A stretch of DNA of 64,000 nucleotides from contig NZ_JOFX01000021.1 of the NCBI RefSeq assembly GCF_000719345.1, positions 48,588 to 112,587 of the forward strand, given 5' to 3'. Of the stretch, positions 42,043 through 51,350 are shown piece by piece (positions within the stretch are counted from its first letter, which is position 1; each line of letters opens with the position of its first letter). Under the pieces are notes generated by a model. That model saw only the letters and a list, made by a program, of their open reading frames with translations. It was not told the DNA's origin and searched no databases. Both the position numbers and the translations under genes were made by a program. The DNA is from Streptomyces sp. NRRL F-2664 (GTDB taxonomy: Bacteria > Actinomycetota > Actinomycetes > Streptomycetales > Streptomycetaceae).

Positions 42043-42606
42043 TCAGCGGCCGACCTGGACGGGACCCAGCACCGACCCGCCGACGGCGGCGGCGAGGTAC
42101 GCCGCGCCCACCTCGTCGGCCTCGGCGAAGTGCACATAGACGGTGTGCCGCCCGTCGGGGCGGGCCTCGTTGAGACCGAGCTCCACCCGCTGGTTCGACG
42201 GATCGGCCGACGCGGACGGTATGCCGGGTACGTCCGGCCAGGCCCCGCGCCACAGGAGCGTGGCGGCCCCGCCGTGCAGCGCCCGCAGGAACGCCTGCTC
42301 CACCGGGCCGGGGGCGGCGTACGCGTCGACGGTCAGCGGCAGCGCCGCCGCGAGCTCCCGGTCGTCGCCGGGCAGTTCGGCCCCCAGGTACCAGGTGTCC
42401 GCGGACGCCCAGTAGTCCGACGGATCGAACATGCCCGCCGGCAGCAGCGCCGCCATTCCCCGGGCCTCGGCGACGGTCTCGGTCCGCGCGCACAGCCACA
42501 GCTCCGGCTCCAGCGGCCTCATCCTCCCGCACAGCAGCCGCGCCCTCCGGTACGCCTCCCGGAGGTCGTCCGTCCGAAACACGGGATACGCCCGCGAACT
42601 CCCCAC
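42043..42606 (-). CDS. conserved hypothetical protein, 187 aa, paralogue of its upstream neighbour
   Basis: GTG 42606 begins one base after the stop of the preceding gene, so translation is coupled; longer frames run back into that gene. YPVFRTDDLREAYRRARLLC, LGAELPGDDRELAAALPL, TVYVHFAEADEVGAAYLAA and AVGGSVLGP align with the neighbour along the whole length. Soluble, Trp-rich; family unknown to me. Confidence 0.75.
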   Translation of the reverse strand: MGSSRAYPVFRTDDLREAYRRARLLCGRMRPLEPELWLCARTETVAEARGMAALLPAGMFDPSDYWASADTWYLGAELPGDDRELAAALPLTVDAYAAPGPVEQAFLRALHGGAATLLWRGAWPDVPGIPSASADPSNQRVELGLNEARPDGRHTVYVHFAEADEVGAAYLAAAVGGSVLGPVQVGR

Positions 42607-42607
42607 G

Positions 42608-43201
42608 TCAGCCCTGTTCCGGCCCGCCGAGCACGGCCCCGCCGACCGCGGCGGCAAGCCGCTCGGCCCGCCCGAGGTCACCGAACGTGGTCACGTGGAC
42701 GTAGACCGTGTGGACCCCGGCCGTCTCCCCGGGCCATTCGCACACCTCGCTGTTGAGCACCAGCTGAACACCGTCGCAGGCGGGCGAGGGGTACGAGCCC
42801 CACTCCGGTTCGTCGGGCCAGCAGCCCTCCCACCGCACCGAGGCCGGCCCGGCGCCCACGGCGCGCACGAAGTCCTCCTCGCCGACCCCTTCCGGCAGCT
42901 CCTCCTGGCAGAACCAGAGCGGCATCTCCCCCGCCAGCTCCGTGTCGGGGGCCGTCCGCACGTCCATGCCGAAGTAGAGGGTTGCGCCGGTCGCCGGGTC
43001 GGTGCGGTTCTCCGCGTAGTCGTACAGCGCGTCCGGGAGCAGCCCGGCCATCCGCCGCACGTCCGCGACCGTTCGCAGCTCGGCCCCCACGTACACCTGC
43101 TCGTACCGGGTGGCCAGGAGCCGGCACAGATGGCGCGCCGTTTCATGGGCCTCGGCGGGATCGGCGGTACGCAGTACGGGATGAGCGACGGAGTTCCCCA
43201 T
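42608..43201 (-). CDS. conserved hypothetical protein, 197 aa, paralogue of its downstream neighbour
   Basis: ATG 43201; HPVLRTADPAEAHETARHLC, YVGAELRTVADVRRMAGLLP, FGMDVRTAPDTELAGEMPL, TVYVHVTTFGDLGRAERLAA and AVGGAVLGG parallel the next gene in order and spacing. The pair is a tandem duplication. No signal, no spans, no known motif. Confidence 0.75.
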   Translation of the reverse strand: MGNSVAHPVLRTADPAEAHETARHLCRLLATRYEQVYVGAELRTVADVRRMAGLLPDALYDYAENRTDPATGATLYFGMDVRTAPDTELAGEMPLWFCQEELPEGVGEEDFVRAVGAGPASVRWEGCWPDEPEWGSYPSPACDGVQLVLNSEVCEWPGETAGVHTVYVHVTTFGDLGRAERLAAAVGGAVLGGPEQG

Positions 43202-43332
43202 GGCCGTACGGTCACACGCCCCCACCCGCCCCGGCCAGCGTTTTTCCCGTCCGGGAGGGTGCGGCGGCGCCACGGCCCGCCCGACCCGGCGCTCGACGCG
43301 GCCTTCCGGCCGTGCGGGCCCCGGGGAACGCC

Positions 43333-43366
43333 CGAGGGCGGCACCCCCGTGGGGGTGCCGCCCTCG
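43333..43366 (-). terminator. strong hairpin after groEL2
   Basis: CGAGGGCGGCACCCC and GGGGTGCCGCCCTCG form a 15-bp perfect stem with a 4-base loop, 30 bases beyond the groEL2 stop codon. Confidence 0.85.
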
Positions 43367-43395
43367 TTCGAGAACAGCCGATCGACCGGGGTCGA

Positions 43396-45123
<1,728 letters not shown>

Positions 45124-45145
45124 TCACCGACCCGGTCCTCGTTCA

Positions 45146-45172
45146 GTAGCACTCTCACTCGTAGAGTGCTAA
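45146..45172. promoter_or_regulatory. CIRCE element 1 (HrcA operator)
   Basis: GTAGCACTC-N9-GAGTGCTAA matches TTAGCACTC-N9-GAGTGCTAA in 17 of 18 positions. Lies just downstream of the start of transcription of groEL2. Confidence 0.95.
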
Positions 45173-45178
45173 CGCCAA

Positions 45179-45207
45179 TGATTAGCACTCGACCCCCGAG
45201 AGTGCAA
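45179..45207 (-). promoter_or_regulatory. groEL2 promoter
   Basis: On the minus strand, TTGCAC (45207-45202), 17-base spacer, TAATCA (45184-45179). Its spacer and -35 lie inside CIRCE element 2, so HrcA binding would block RNA polymerase. Confidence 0.7.
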
Positions 45208-45208
45208 G
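45182..45208. promoter_or_regulatory. CIRCE element 2 (HrcA operator)
   Basis: TTAGCACTC-N9-GAGTGCAAG, 16 of 18 matches to CIRCE. Overlaps the groEL2 promoter. Confidence 0.92.
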
Positions 45209-45292
45209 CGGCTTCGAGGAAGCGCCGGTGAGGTGCGGCGGTCGGGTGACGGGTGGCCGCAGGCGGCTTCGGCGCAGGCGCGGGCGACACGC

Positions 45293-45329
45293 GAGGGGCC
45301 CACATCCCGTGGCGGGATGTGGGCCCCTC
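45293..45329 (-). terminator. perfect 17-bp hairpin after cspA
   Basis: GAGGGGCCCACATCCCG and CGGGATGTGGGCCCCTC with a 3-base loop, about 56 bases beyond the cspA stop. Confidence 0.9.
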
Positions 45330-45332
45330 GTA

Positions 45333-45359
45333 GGTCTTCCGGGTCTTCGACGGAAGACC
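45333..45359 (-). terminator. second hairpin after cspA
   Basis: GGTCTTCCG and CGGAAGACC, perfect 9-bp stem and 9-base loop, directly upstream of the longer hairpin in transcription order. Confidence 0.65.
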
Positions 45360-45385
45360 GAGCGTCGGTGGTCGAGGCTCCGGGA

Positions 45386-45592
45386 CTAGCCGAGCGCGAG
45401 CTTGACCATGTCCGCCTGCGGACCCTTCTGGCCCTGCGAGATCTCGAACTCGACCCGCTGACCCTCTTCAAGGGTGCGGTACCCGTCCATCTGGATGGCG
45501 CTGTAGTGGACGAACACATCCGCACCACCGTCGACCGCGATGAAGCCGTAGCCCTTCTCCGCGTTGAACCACTTGACGGTGCCCTGAGCCAT
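45386..45592 (-). CDS. cspA: CspA-type cold-shock protein, 68 aa
   Basis: ATG 45592, six bases after [24 protein letters not shown] carries RNP1 (KGYGFI) and VFVHYSAI is RNP2; the whole protein is one cold-shock domain. Acts as an RNA chaperone. A long AT-richer leader with a stable hairpin lies upstream, and two hairpins follow. Confidence 0.95.
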   Translation of the reverse strand: MAQGTVKWFNAEKGYGFIAVDGGADVFVHYSAIQMDGYRTLEEGQRVEFEISQGQKGPQADMVKLALG

Positions 45593-45930
45593 GCCTAACT
45601 CCCCTATTACTGGCCCTTGCGCGGGAACGCACTTCGCGTTCCCGGGTCAGAACTTGCGTCGGAACGCTTCGACCGAGGCTGAATGTATCTGCGCGAGTGC
45701 TGTCTGCAACAGGTCAATCCGACGAGAAATCTGGACACCGAGAAACATTGAAATAGAGTGAAAATTTGGCATGTTCCAGGGCAACTCGGGCCCGACATAT
45801 CTCGCCAAAGCCCCATACCGCGCCCGCACATTGGCCCGATGTCGACCCTCACGCGACCCGTTCATATGCAGCGGGCAAGTCCAGCGGAGGGGACTTCCCC
45901 AACTCTACCGTGCCCAATCAAGCAGAATTA
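45593..45930 (-). other. long AT-richer leader/promoter region of cspA
   Basis: 338 bp with markedly lower G+C than the surroundings (for example AGAAACATTGAAATAGAGTG near 45740-45760). A perfect hairpin CGGGAACGC-ACTTC-GCGTTCCCG lies at 45622-45644, about 15 bases from the ribosome site. A 72-codon frame (45647-45865, minus) has un-Streptomyces-like codon use and is not called. Fits a long regulatory 5' leader as in other cold-shock genes. Confidence 0.5.
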
Positions 45931-45955
45931 CCCCCTCCACTTTTAGCGGAGGGGG
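45931..45955 (-). terminator. hairpin after the thrC-cysO operon
   Basis: CCCCCTCC (45931-45938) and GGAGGGGG (45948-45955) around a 9-base loop, 34 bases beyond the carrier gene stop. An AT-rich run follows on the minus strand (TAATTCTGCTT). Confidence 0.75.
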
Positions 45956-45988
45956 CAATTTCGGTTTCTCGGCCGGGCTCTGCCCGGA

Positions 45989-46267
45989 TCAGCAGCCGCC
46001 CGCGACGGCCGGAATGATCGAGACGCCGGCGCCGTCCGGCGTCACCGCCTGCAGCCCGCCCTCGAAGCGCACGTCGTCGTCGTTGACGTAGACGTTCACG
46101 AAACGGCGGAGCTTGCCCTGGTCGTCCAGGACGCGCGCGGCGATGCCCGGGTGGTTCTTCTCCAGGGACTCGATGACCTCGGCGAGGGTCGCGCCCTCCG
46201 CCGGGACCTCGGCCTGTCCGCCGGTGTAGGTGCGCAGGATGGTGGGGATGCGGACGTTGACGCTCAT
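45989..46267 (-). CDS. CysO-like sulfur carrier protein (ThiS/MoaD fold)
   Basis: 92 residues from ATG 46267. Ubiquitin-like fold: VNVRIPTILRTYTGGQAEVP, LAEVIESLEKNHPGI, RRFVNVYVNDDDVRFEGGL closely resembles mycobacterial CysO. The C-terminus reads SIIPAVAGGC: one Cys follows the usual GlyGly, so the carrier must be trimmed before thiocarboxylation. CysO gives sulfide to O-phosphoserine for cysteine synthesis with CysM; a Mec-type protease would be the trimming enzyme. Forms an operon with thrC (36-bp gap). Confidence 0.9.
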   Translation of the reverse strand: MSVNVRIPTILRTYTGGQAEVPAEGATLAEVIESLEKNHPGIAARVLDDQGKLRRFVNVYVNDDDVRFEGGLQAVTPDGAGVSIIPAVAGGC

Positions 46268-46303
46268 GGCGCTACTGCCTTTCCGGTAGTGCGGAGGGAG
46301 GGG

Positions 46304-47578
46304 TCAGGCCAGGCCGGCGGCGCGGAACGCGTCCAGGCTGGGGCGGATGGTGGCGGTCTGGCCGCTGTCCGCGGCGACCGCCTCCAGGGTCTTCAGGCCG
46401 TCGCCGGTGTTGAGGACGACGGTGGTCAGGGTCGGGTCGAGCTGCCCGTTCTCGATGAGCTTCTTCGTCACGCCGACGGTCACGCCGCCCGCGGTCTCGG
46501 CGAAGATCCCCTCGGTCTGCGCGAGGATCTTGATGGCCTCGACGACCTGCTCGTCCGTCACGTCCTCGACGTAGCCCCCGGTGCGGCGCGCGATGTCCAG
46601 GACGTACGGGCCGTCCGCCGGGTTGCCGATCGCGAGGGACTTGGCGATGGTGTTGGGCTTCTGGGGGCGGACCACGTCGTGACCGGCCTTGAAGGCCGTC
46701 GAGACCGGGGAGCAGCCCTCGGCCTGGGCACCGAAGATCTTGTACGGCTTGTCCTCGACGAGGCCGAGTCCGATCAGCTCCTGCAGGCCCTTGTCGATCT
46801 TCGTCAGCTGGGAGCCGGACGCGATCGGGATGACGAGCTGGTCGGGCAGCTGCCAGCCGAGCTGCTCGCAGATCTCGTACGCCAGCGTCTTGGAGCCCTC
46901 GCCGTAGTACGGGCGCAGGTTGACGTTGACGAAGCCCCAGCCCTCGCCCAGCGGGTCTCCGATGAGCTCGGAGCAGAAGCGGTTGACGTCGTCGTAGTTT
47001 CCCTCGATGCCGACCAGGTCGCCGCCGTACACACCGGCCATGACGACCTTGCCCTGCTCCAGGTCGTGCGGGATGAACACGCAGGAGCGGAAGCCGGCCC
47101 GGGCGGCGGCGGCGCCGACGGCGCCGGCCAGGTTGCCGGTGGAGGAGCAGGACAGGGTGGTGAAGCCGAAGGCGCGGGCGGCCTCGACGGCGATGGCCAC
47201 GACGCGGTCCTTGAAGGAGTGCGTCGGGTTGCCGGAGTCGTCCTTGACGTACAGCTTGCCGGTGACGCCCAGCTCCTTGGCCAGGTTCGCGGCGTCGACG
47301 AGCTTGGTGAAGCCCGGGTTGAGGCTCGGCTTGGACGCCACGTCGGCGGGGACGGGCAGCAGCGGCGCGTAACGCCAGATGTTGGCCGGGCCGGCCTCGA
47401 TCGCCGCGCGCAGGGCCTCGGGGTCGCCGGCCGGGAGCTCGTAGGCGACCTCCAGCGGTCCGAAGCACTCGGCGCAGGCGAAGAGGGGACCGAGCTCGAA
47501 GCGGGTACCGCACTCACGACAGGAAAGAGCGTTGGCAGGTCCGAGATCGACAGAGGTGGCGACAGTCTGTGCAGCCAT
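46304..47578 (-). CDS. thrC: threonine synthase
   Basis: 424 residues from ATG 47578. An N-terminal zinc-ribbon-like part has C20, C23, C35 and C38 (CRECG, CAEC). The PLP lysine is in THSFKDR (K123), phosphate is bound by SCSSTGNLAGAVGAAAARAG, and IPIASGSQLTKI follows. Converts O-phosphohomoserine to threonine. Its leader is a SAM-I riboswitch whose P1 stem lies next to the ribosome site, so high SAM should lower its translation together with the downstream carrier. Confidence 0.93.
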   Translation of the reverse strand: MAAQTVATSVDLGPANALSCRECGTRFELGPLFACAECFGPLEVAYELPAGDPEALRAAIEAGPANIWRYAPLLPVPADVASKPSLNPGFTKLVDAANLAKELGVTGKLYVKDDSGNPTHSFKDRVVAIAVEAARAFGFTTLSCSSTGNLAGAVGAAAARAGFRSCVFIPHDLEQGKVVMAGVYGGDLVGIEGNYDDVNRFCSELIGDPLGEGWGFVNVNLRPYYGEGSKTLAYEICEQLGWQLPDQLVIPIASGSQLTKIDKGLQELIGLGLVEDKPYKIFGAQAEGCSPVSTAFKAGHDVVRPQKPNTIAKSLAIGNPADGPYVLDIARRTGGYVEDVTDEQVVEAIKILAQTEGIFAETAGGVTVGVTKKLIENGQLDPTLTTVVLNTGDGLKTLEAVAADSGQTATIRPSLDAFRAAGLA

Positions 47579-47596
47579 GATGGCGAGGCCCTTTCT

Positions 47597-47752
47597 CCTC
47601 ATCTTCCCCATGGCGCATTTCGCCATGAGACGGAATTGGCACCTTCCCTAGCCGGGGACCTCGTCGACGAGCGCTGCTGCGCGATCGCGAGAACCGACTG
47701 GAGGGTTGCCGGGGCTTCAACGGGCCGTGTCCCTCTGCCCCTCTGGATGAGC
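47597..47752 (-). ncRNA. SAM-I (S-box) riboswitch in the thrC leader
   Basis: On the minus strand all S-box core blocks occur in order: P1 5' CTCATC, CAGAGGGGCAGAGGGAC, GGCCCGTTGAAGCCCCGGCAACC, a variable P3 arm, AAGGTGCCAATTCCG, a P4 arm (CATGGCGAAATGCGCCATG) and P1 3' GATGAG (47603-47598). The pairing P1 strand runs into GATGAGGAG, the probable ribosome site, so control is likely at translation. No terminator stem is seen between it and thrC. Confidence 0.93.
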
Positions 47753-47842
47753 GGTATGGCACCGGCACACGCGCTCTGTGGCGCGCCGGTGCGTTTGTAC
47801 GCGGGGGACCCCGGCATGCGGTGGTCCTTCGCGTTGTTCAAG

Positions 47843-47848
47843 ACTGTA
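47843..47848 (-). promoter_or_regulatory. possible -10 box of the thrC operon
   Basis: GGTTACAGT on the minus strand gives -10 TACAGT at 47848-47843, about 90 bases before the riboswitch; the -35 is not convincing. Confidence 0.3.
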
Positions 47849-47938
47849 ACCGAAGGGCCGGGCGGTTGAGACAGCCGTCCGAACCGCGAGATGGATCACA
47901 TAAAGGCCCATAACGCCGACATGCAGGGAGTGCTGAGG

Positions 47939-48889
47939 GTGCTGGAAGAGGTGGAGCGATGGCTGGCCGACCGCTCCTGGTCCGCCGCCGACCGACCGCT
48001 CGACCAGCTGCTCGACCTCAAACGGGCGGCCGGGACCACGGTCAGCGTGGTGCTGCCGGCGCTGGACGAGGAGGCCACCGTCGGCGCGATCGTCGAGGTG
48101 ATCCGGCGTGAGCTGATCGAGGGACTGCCCGTCCCCCTGGTGGACGAGCTGGTCGTGATCGACTCCGGGTCGGCCGACCGGACCGCCGAGGTCGCGGCGA
48201 AGGCGGGCGCCCGCGTGGTGCACCGCGACGAGATCCTGCCGAGGATCCCGGCCGTGCCCGGCAAGGGGGAGGTGCTGTGGCGCTCCCTGCTGGTCACCGG
48301 CGGGGACGTGGTCTGCTTCGTCGACGCCGACCTGCGGGACTTCTCCGCCGCCTTCGTCTCCGGCATCGTCGGCCCGCTCCTGACCGACCCCGAGGTCCAG
48401 TTCGTCAAGGCCATGTACGACCGCCCGCTGGGGGACGCCCCCGGCCAGGGCGGCCGGGTCACCGAGCTGGTCGCCCGCCCGCTGCTGAACCTGCACTGGC
48501 CGCAGCTGGCCGGCTTCGTGCAGCCGCTGGGCGGCGAGTACGCCGTACGGCGCTCCCTGCTGGAGCGGCTGCCGTTCCCCGTCGGCTACGGCGTCGAGCT
48601 GGGCCTGCTCGTCGACGCGCTGCACACCGTGGGACTGGACGCGCTGGCCCAGGTGGACGTGGGCGTGCGGCTGCACCGCCACCAGGGCGGCCAGGCCCTG
48701 GGCCGGATGGCCGCGGCGATCTACCGGACGGCGCAGGTGCGGCTCTCGCGCGGGCACCTCGTCCGGCCGGAGCTGACCCAGTTCGAGCGGGGGCCGGAGG
48801 GCTTCGTACCGCGGACGTACGCGGTGGACACCGAGGAACGGCCGCCGATGCTGGGCGTGCAGGAGTACGGCCGGCGCCACGTCGCATGA
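47939..48889 (+). CDS. gpgS: glucosyl-3-phosphoglycerate synthase-like glycosyltransferase
   Basis: 316 residues from GTG 47939, which has GGGAG eight bases upstream; ATG 47891 or 47921 are longer options without a ribosome site. GT-A fold: VSVVLPALDEEATVGAIV, VVIDSGSADRTAEVA, the DxD-like FVDADLR, and GFVQPLGGEYAVRR, the hallmark of GT81. It transfers glucose from a nucleotide sugar to 3-phosphoglycerate, giving a compatible-solute precursor. Divergent from thrC and upstream of otsA. Confidence 0.87.
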   Translation: MLEEVERWLADRSWSAADRPLDQLLDLKRAAGTTVSVVLPALDEEATVGAIVEVIRRELIEGLPVPLVDELVVIDSGSADRTAEVAAKAGARVVHRDEILPRIPAVPGKGEVLWRSLLVTGGDVVCFVDADLRDFSAAFVSGIVGPLLTDPEVQFVKAMYDRPLGDAPGQGGRVTELVARPLLNLHWPQLAGFVQPLGGEYAVRRSLLERLPFPVGYGVELGLLVDALHTVGLDALAQVDVGVRLHRHQGGQALGRMAAAIYRTAQVRLSRGHLVRPELTQFERGPEGFVPRTYAVDTEERPPMLGVQEYGRRHVA

Positions 48890-48918
48890 CGTGTCCGGCC
48901 ACGTCGCACGACGTGTCC
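48877..48918. repeat. 20-bp direct repeat at the gpgS stop codon
   Basis: CCACGTCGCATGACGTGTCC (48877-48896) and the same with one change (CACG for CATG, 48899-48918), two bases apart. The first copy includes the gpgS stop codon. Confidence 0.7.
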
Positions 48919-48957
48919 ATACGTTTGAGCGAGCGCCCGCCGGGCTAGGTTCGGCGC

Positions 48958-50319
48958 ATGGCTTCTCAGGTACTCGTCGCCGCGAACCGCGGCCCGCTCT
49001 CCTACGCCCTCTCCGACGACGGCACCCTCAGTGCCCGGCGCGGCGGGGGCGGTCTCGTCTCCGGGCTGTCGGCCGCCCTCGCGGAGCAGCCGGGGGCGCT
49101 GTGGATCTGCGCGGCACTGTCGGAAGCGGACCGGGAGGCGGTCCGCCGGGGCGTCTCCGAACCGGGTGTCCGGATGCTGGACATCGATCCCACGATGTAC
49201 GACAACGCGTACAACGGCATCGCGAACTCGGTGCTGTGGTTCACCCACCACCACCTGTACGACGTCCCCCGCGAGCCGGTCTTCGACGCGGAGTTCCGCC
49301 GCCGGTGGGACTCCTACACCGCCTACAACGAGGCCTTCGCGCGTGCTCTCGCCGAGGAGGCGGCGCAGGGAGCCCGGGTGCTGGTGCAGGACTACCACCT
49401 GGCCCTGGTGCCGGGGCAGTTGCGGGAGCTGCGGCCGGACCTGCGGATCGCGCACTTCACCCACACGCCGTGGGCGTCGCGCGAGTTCCTGGAGATGCTC
49501 CCGGCGGACGTCCGGGAGCAGCTGGTGCGCGGGATGCTCGGGGCCGACGTGGTGGGCTTCCACACGCGGGCCTGGGCCGACGCCTTCGAGGACGCCGCGC
49601 GCGGGGGTGACGAGCGGCGCGTGGCCGTGTACCCGCTGGGCGTGGACGCCGAAGAACTGCGGGCGCTGGCGCACCGGCCGGAGGTGGACGAGAAGCTGGC
49701 CGGGCTGCGGGCGGAGGTCGGGGACCGCAGGACGATCGCCCGGGTGGACCGGACGGAGCTGTCGAAGAACATCCTGCGGGGCCTGCTGGCCTACCGGGAG
49801 CTGCTGCGGCTCCACCCCGAGTGGCGCGGCCGGGTGGTGCACCTGGCCTCGGCGTACCCGTCGCGGCAGGACCTGAAGGTGTACCGGGACTACACGGCGG
49901 ACGTCTCGGAACTGGCGGCGGAGATCAACGCGGAGTTCGGCACGGGGGACTGGCAGCCGGTCCTGGTGTCCGTGAAGGACGACTTCTCGCGGTCGCTGGC
50001 GATCTACCGGATGGCCGACGTGGCGCTGGTGAACCCGGTGCGGGACGGGATGAACCTGGTCGCCAAGGAGATCCCGGTGGTGTCGGAGGCGGGCTGCGCG
50101 GTGGTGCTGTCGACGGGGGCCGGGGCGTACGAGGAGCTCCGCCAGGACGCGCTGACGGTGAACCCGTACGACGTGTCGGCGACGGCCGAGGCGCTGCACG
50201 CGGCGCTGGCCATGCCGGACGCCGAGCGGGCGGAGCGCACCAAGCGCCTGGCGGCGGCCGCCACGACCCTTCCCCCGGCCGCCTGGTTCGAGGCCCAGCT
50301 CGACGCCCTGCAGACCTGA
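48958..50319 (+). CDS. otsA: trehalose-6-phosphate synthase
   Basis: 453 residues from ATG 48958. GT20 signatures: LVAANRGPLSYA, RRGGGGLVSGL, VQDYHLALVPGQLRE, THTPW, VDRTELSKNILRGL and VRDGMNLVAKE. Joins UDP- or GDP-glucose with glucose-6-phosphate to trehalose-6-phosphate. otsB lies convergent just downstream, so the two steps are encoded together but transcribed separately. With gpgS it forms a compatible-solute cluster. Confidence 0.94.
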   Translation: MASQVLVAANRGPLSYALSDDGTLSARRGGGGLVSGLSAALAEQPGALWICAALSEADREAVRRGVSEPGVRMLDIDPTMYDNAYNGIANSVLWFTHHHLYDVPREPVFDAEFRRRWDSYTAYNEAFARALAEEAAQGARVLVQDYHLALVPGQLRELRPDLRIAHFTHTPWASREFLEMLPADVREQLVRGMLGADVVGFHTRAWADAFEDAARGGDERRVAVYPLGVDAEELRALAHRPEVDEKLAGLRAEVGDRRTIARVDRTELSKNILRGLLAYRELLRLHPEWRGRVVHLASAYPSRQDLKVYRDYTADVSELAAEINAEFGTGDWQPVLVSVKDDFSRSLAIYRMADVALVNPVRDGMNLVAKEIPVVSEAGCAVVLSTGAGAYEELRQDALTVNPYDVSATAEALHAALAMPDAERAERTKRLAAAATTLPPAAWFEAQLDALQT

Positions 50320-50340
50320 CGGATCAGACCGGGCGCCGCT

Positions 50341-50422
50341 GCCGGGGCTCCGCCCCGGACCCGCGCCCCCCCCCGGGTCGTTTCAGCCCCTCCGGCGTTC
50401 GAGGAGCGGGGGCTCGGCGGCA
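50341..50422. repeat. GC-rich intergenic repeat family, copy 4
   Basis: CAGCCCCTCCGGCGTTCGAG (50384 on) with GAGCGGGGGCTCGG after it, preceded by an inverted piece GCCGGGGCTCCGCCCCGG. Lies between convergent otsA and otsB, where it can terminate both. Confidence 0.75.
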
Positions 50423-50462
50423 GCGCACCCGCAGCGGCGGCGCGCCACCGCAGCTCGGGGGT

Positions 50463-51317
50463 TCAACCCCGCAGGGTTGCGGCCAGGGCGGCCAGGAAGG
50501 CGGCCACGGAGCCCGGTCCGGGGAGGACCAGGTCGGCGCGGGCGGCGAGCTCGGGTACCTCCGCCGAGCCGCTGCACACCAGCAGCCCCGGCAGCCCCTC
50601 GGCCCTCCGCTTCTCGACGGCCGAGTACGCGGCGAGGTCGCCCAGGTCGTCCCCGGCGTAGAGCACGGTCTCGGCGTCCCGCTCCGTCAGGAACTCGGTC
50701 AGGGCGACGCCCTTGTCCATGCCCGGCGGCCTCAGCTCCAGCACGGCCCGCCCCGGCTCGACCATGAGCCCGTGCCGGGCGGCCAGGTCGGTCAGGGGTT
50801 CGCGCAGCGCCGCGAAGGCCGCCACGGGGTCCTCGGCGCGCCGGGTGTGGACGGCGAGGGCTCGGCCCTTCTCCTCGATCCAGGTGCCCCGCCAGGCCCC
50901 GATGGAGTCCAGGAACCCGGGCAGTTCGGCCCGTACCGCCGCCACCCCGGGGTGCTCGGCGGGGGCCTGGACGAGGCCGGTCACCGCGTCCCAGCGTTCG
51001 GCTCCGTAGTGGCCGAGGACGACGAGATGCTCCAGTCCGGGCACCCCGGCGAAACCCCCGTGGCGCACGGCGACGCCGGCGGGCCGCCCGGTGACCACGG
51101 CCACCGCGTCCACCTCGGGGGCGAGCACCGAGAGCGCGGGCACGGCGTCGGGATGTGCCCGCGCCTGGTCCGGGTCCGGGACGATGTCGGCGAGGGTCCC
51201 GTCGAAGTCCAGGGCCACCACGGACCGGCGTGGTGCGCGGAGCAGGGCTTCGAGTCCCTCGCGCCCGGCTGCGGTGACGGGCGACGGCAGATCGTACGGA
51301 TGGCTCCCCATACGCAC
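50463..51317 (-). CDS. otsB: trehalose-6-phosphate phosphatase
   Basis: 284 residues from GTG 51317 (ATG 51311 also possible). HAD motifs: VALDFDGTLADI, VVTGRPAG, and YAGDDLGDLAAY; ELRPPGMDKGVALTEFL is the OtsB signature with the motif III Lys. Removes phosphate from trehalose-6-phosphate. Downstream of the DUF3263 gene by 33 bp, same strand. Confidence 0.93.
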   Translation of the reverse strand: MRMGSHPYDLPSPVTAAGREGLEALLRAPRRSVVALDFDGTLADIVPDPDQARAHPDAVPALSVLAPEVDAVAVVTGRPAGVAVRHGGFAGVPGLEHLVVLGHYGAERWDAVTGLVQAPAEHPGVAAVRAELPGFLDSIGAWRGTWIEEKGRALAVHTRRAEDPVAAFAALREPLTDLAARHGLMVEPGRAVLELRPPGMDKGVALTEFLTERDAETVLYAGDDLGDLAAYSAVEKRRAEGLPGLLVCSGSAEVPELAARADLVLPGPGSVAAFLAALAATLRG

Positions 51318-51350
51318 GACCCTAACGGCCCGGCGGGGCGACGGCTACGG

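Noticed and set aside
45647..45865. 72-codon minus-strand frame in the cspA leader
   Set aside because: Codon third positions are not G/C-rich and no ribosome site is present; better explained as leader.
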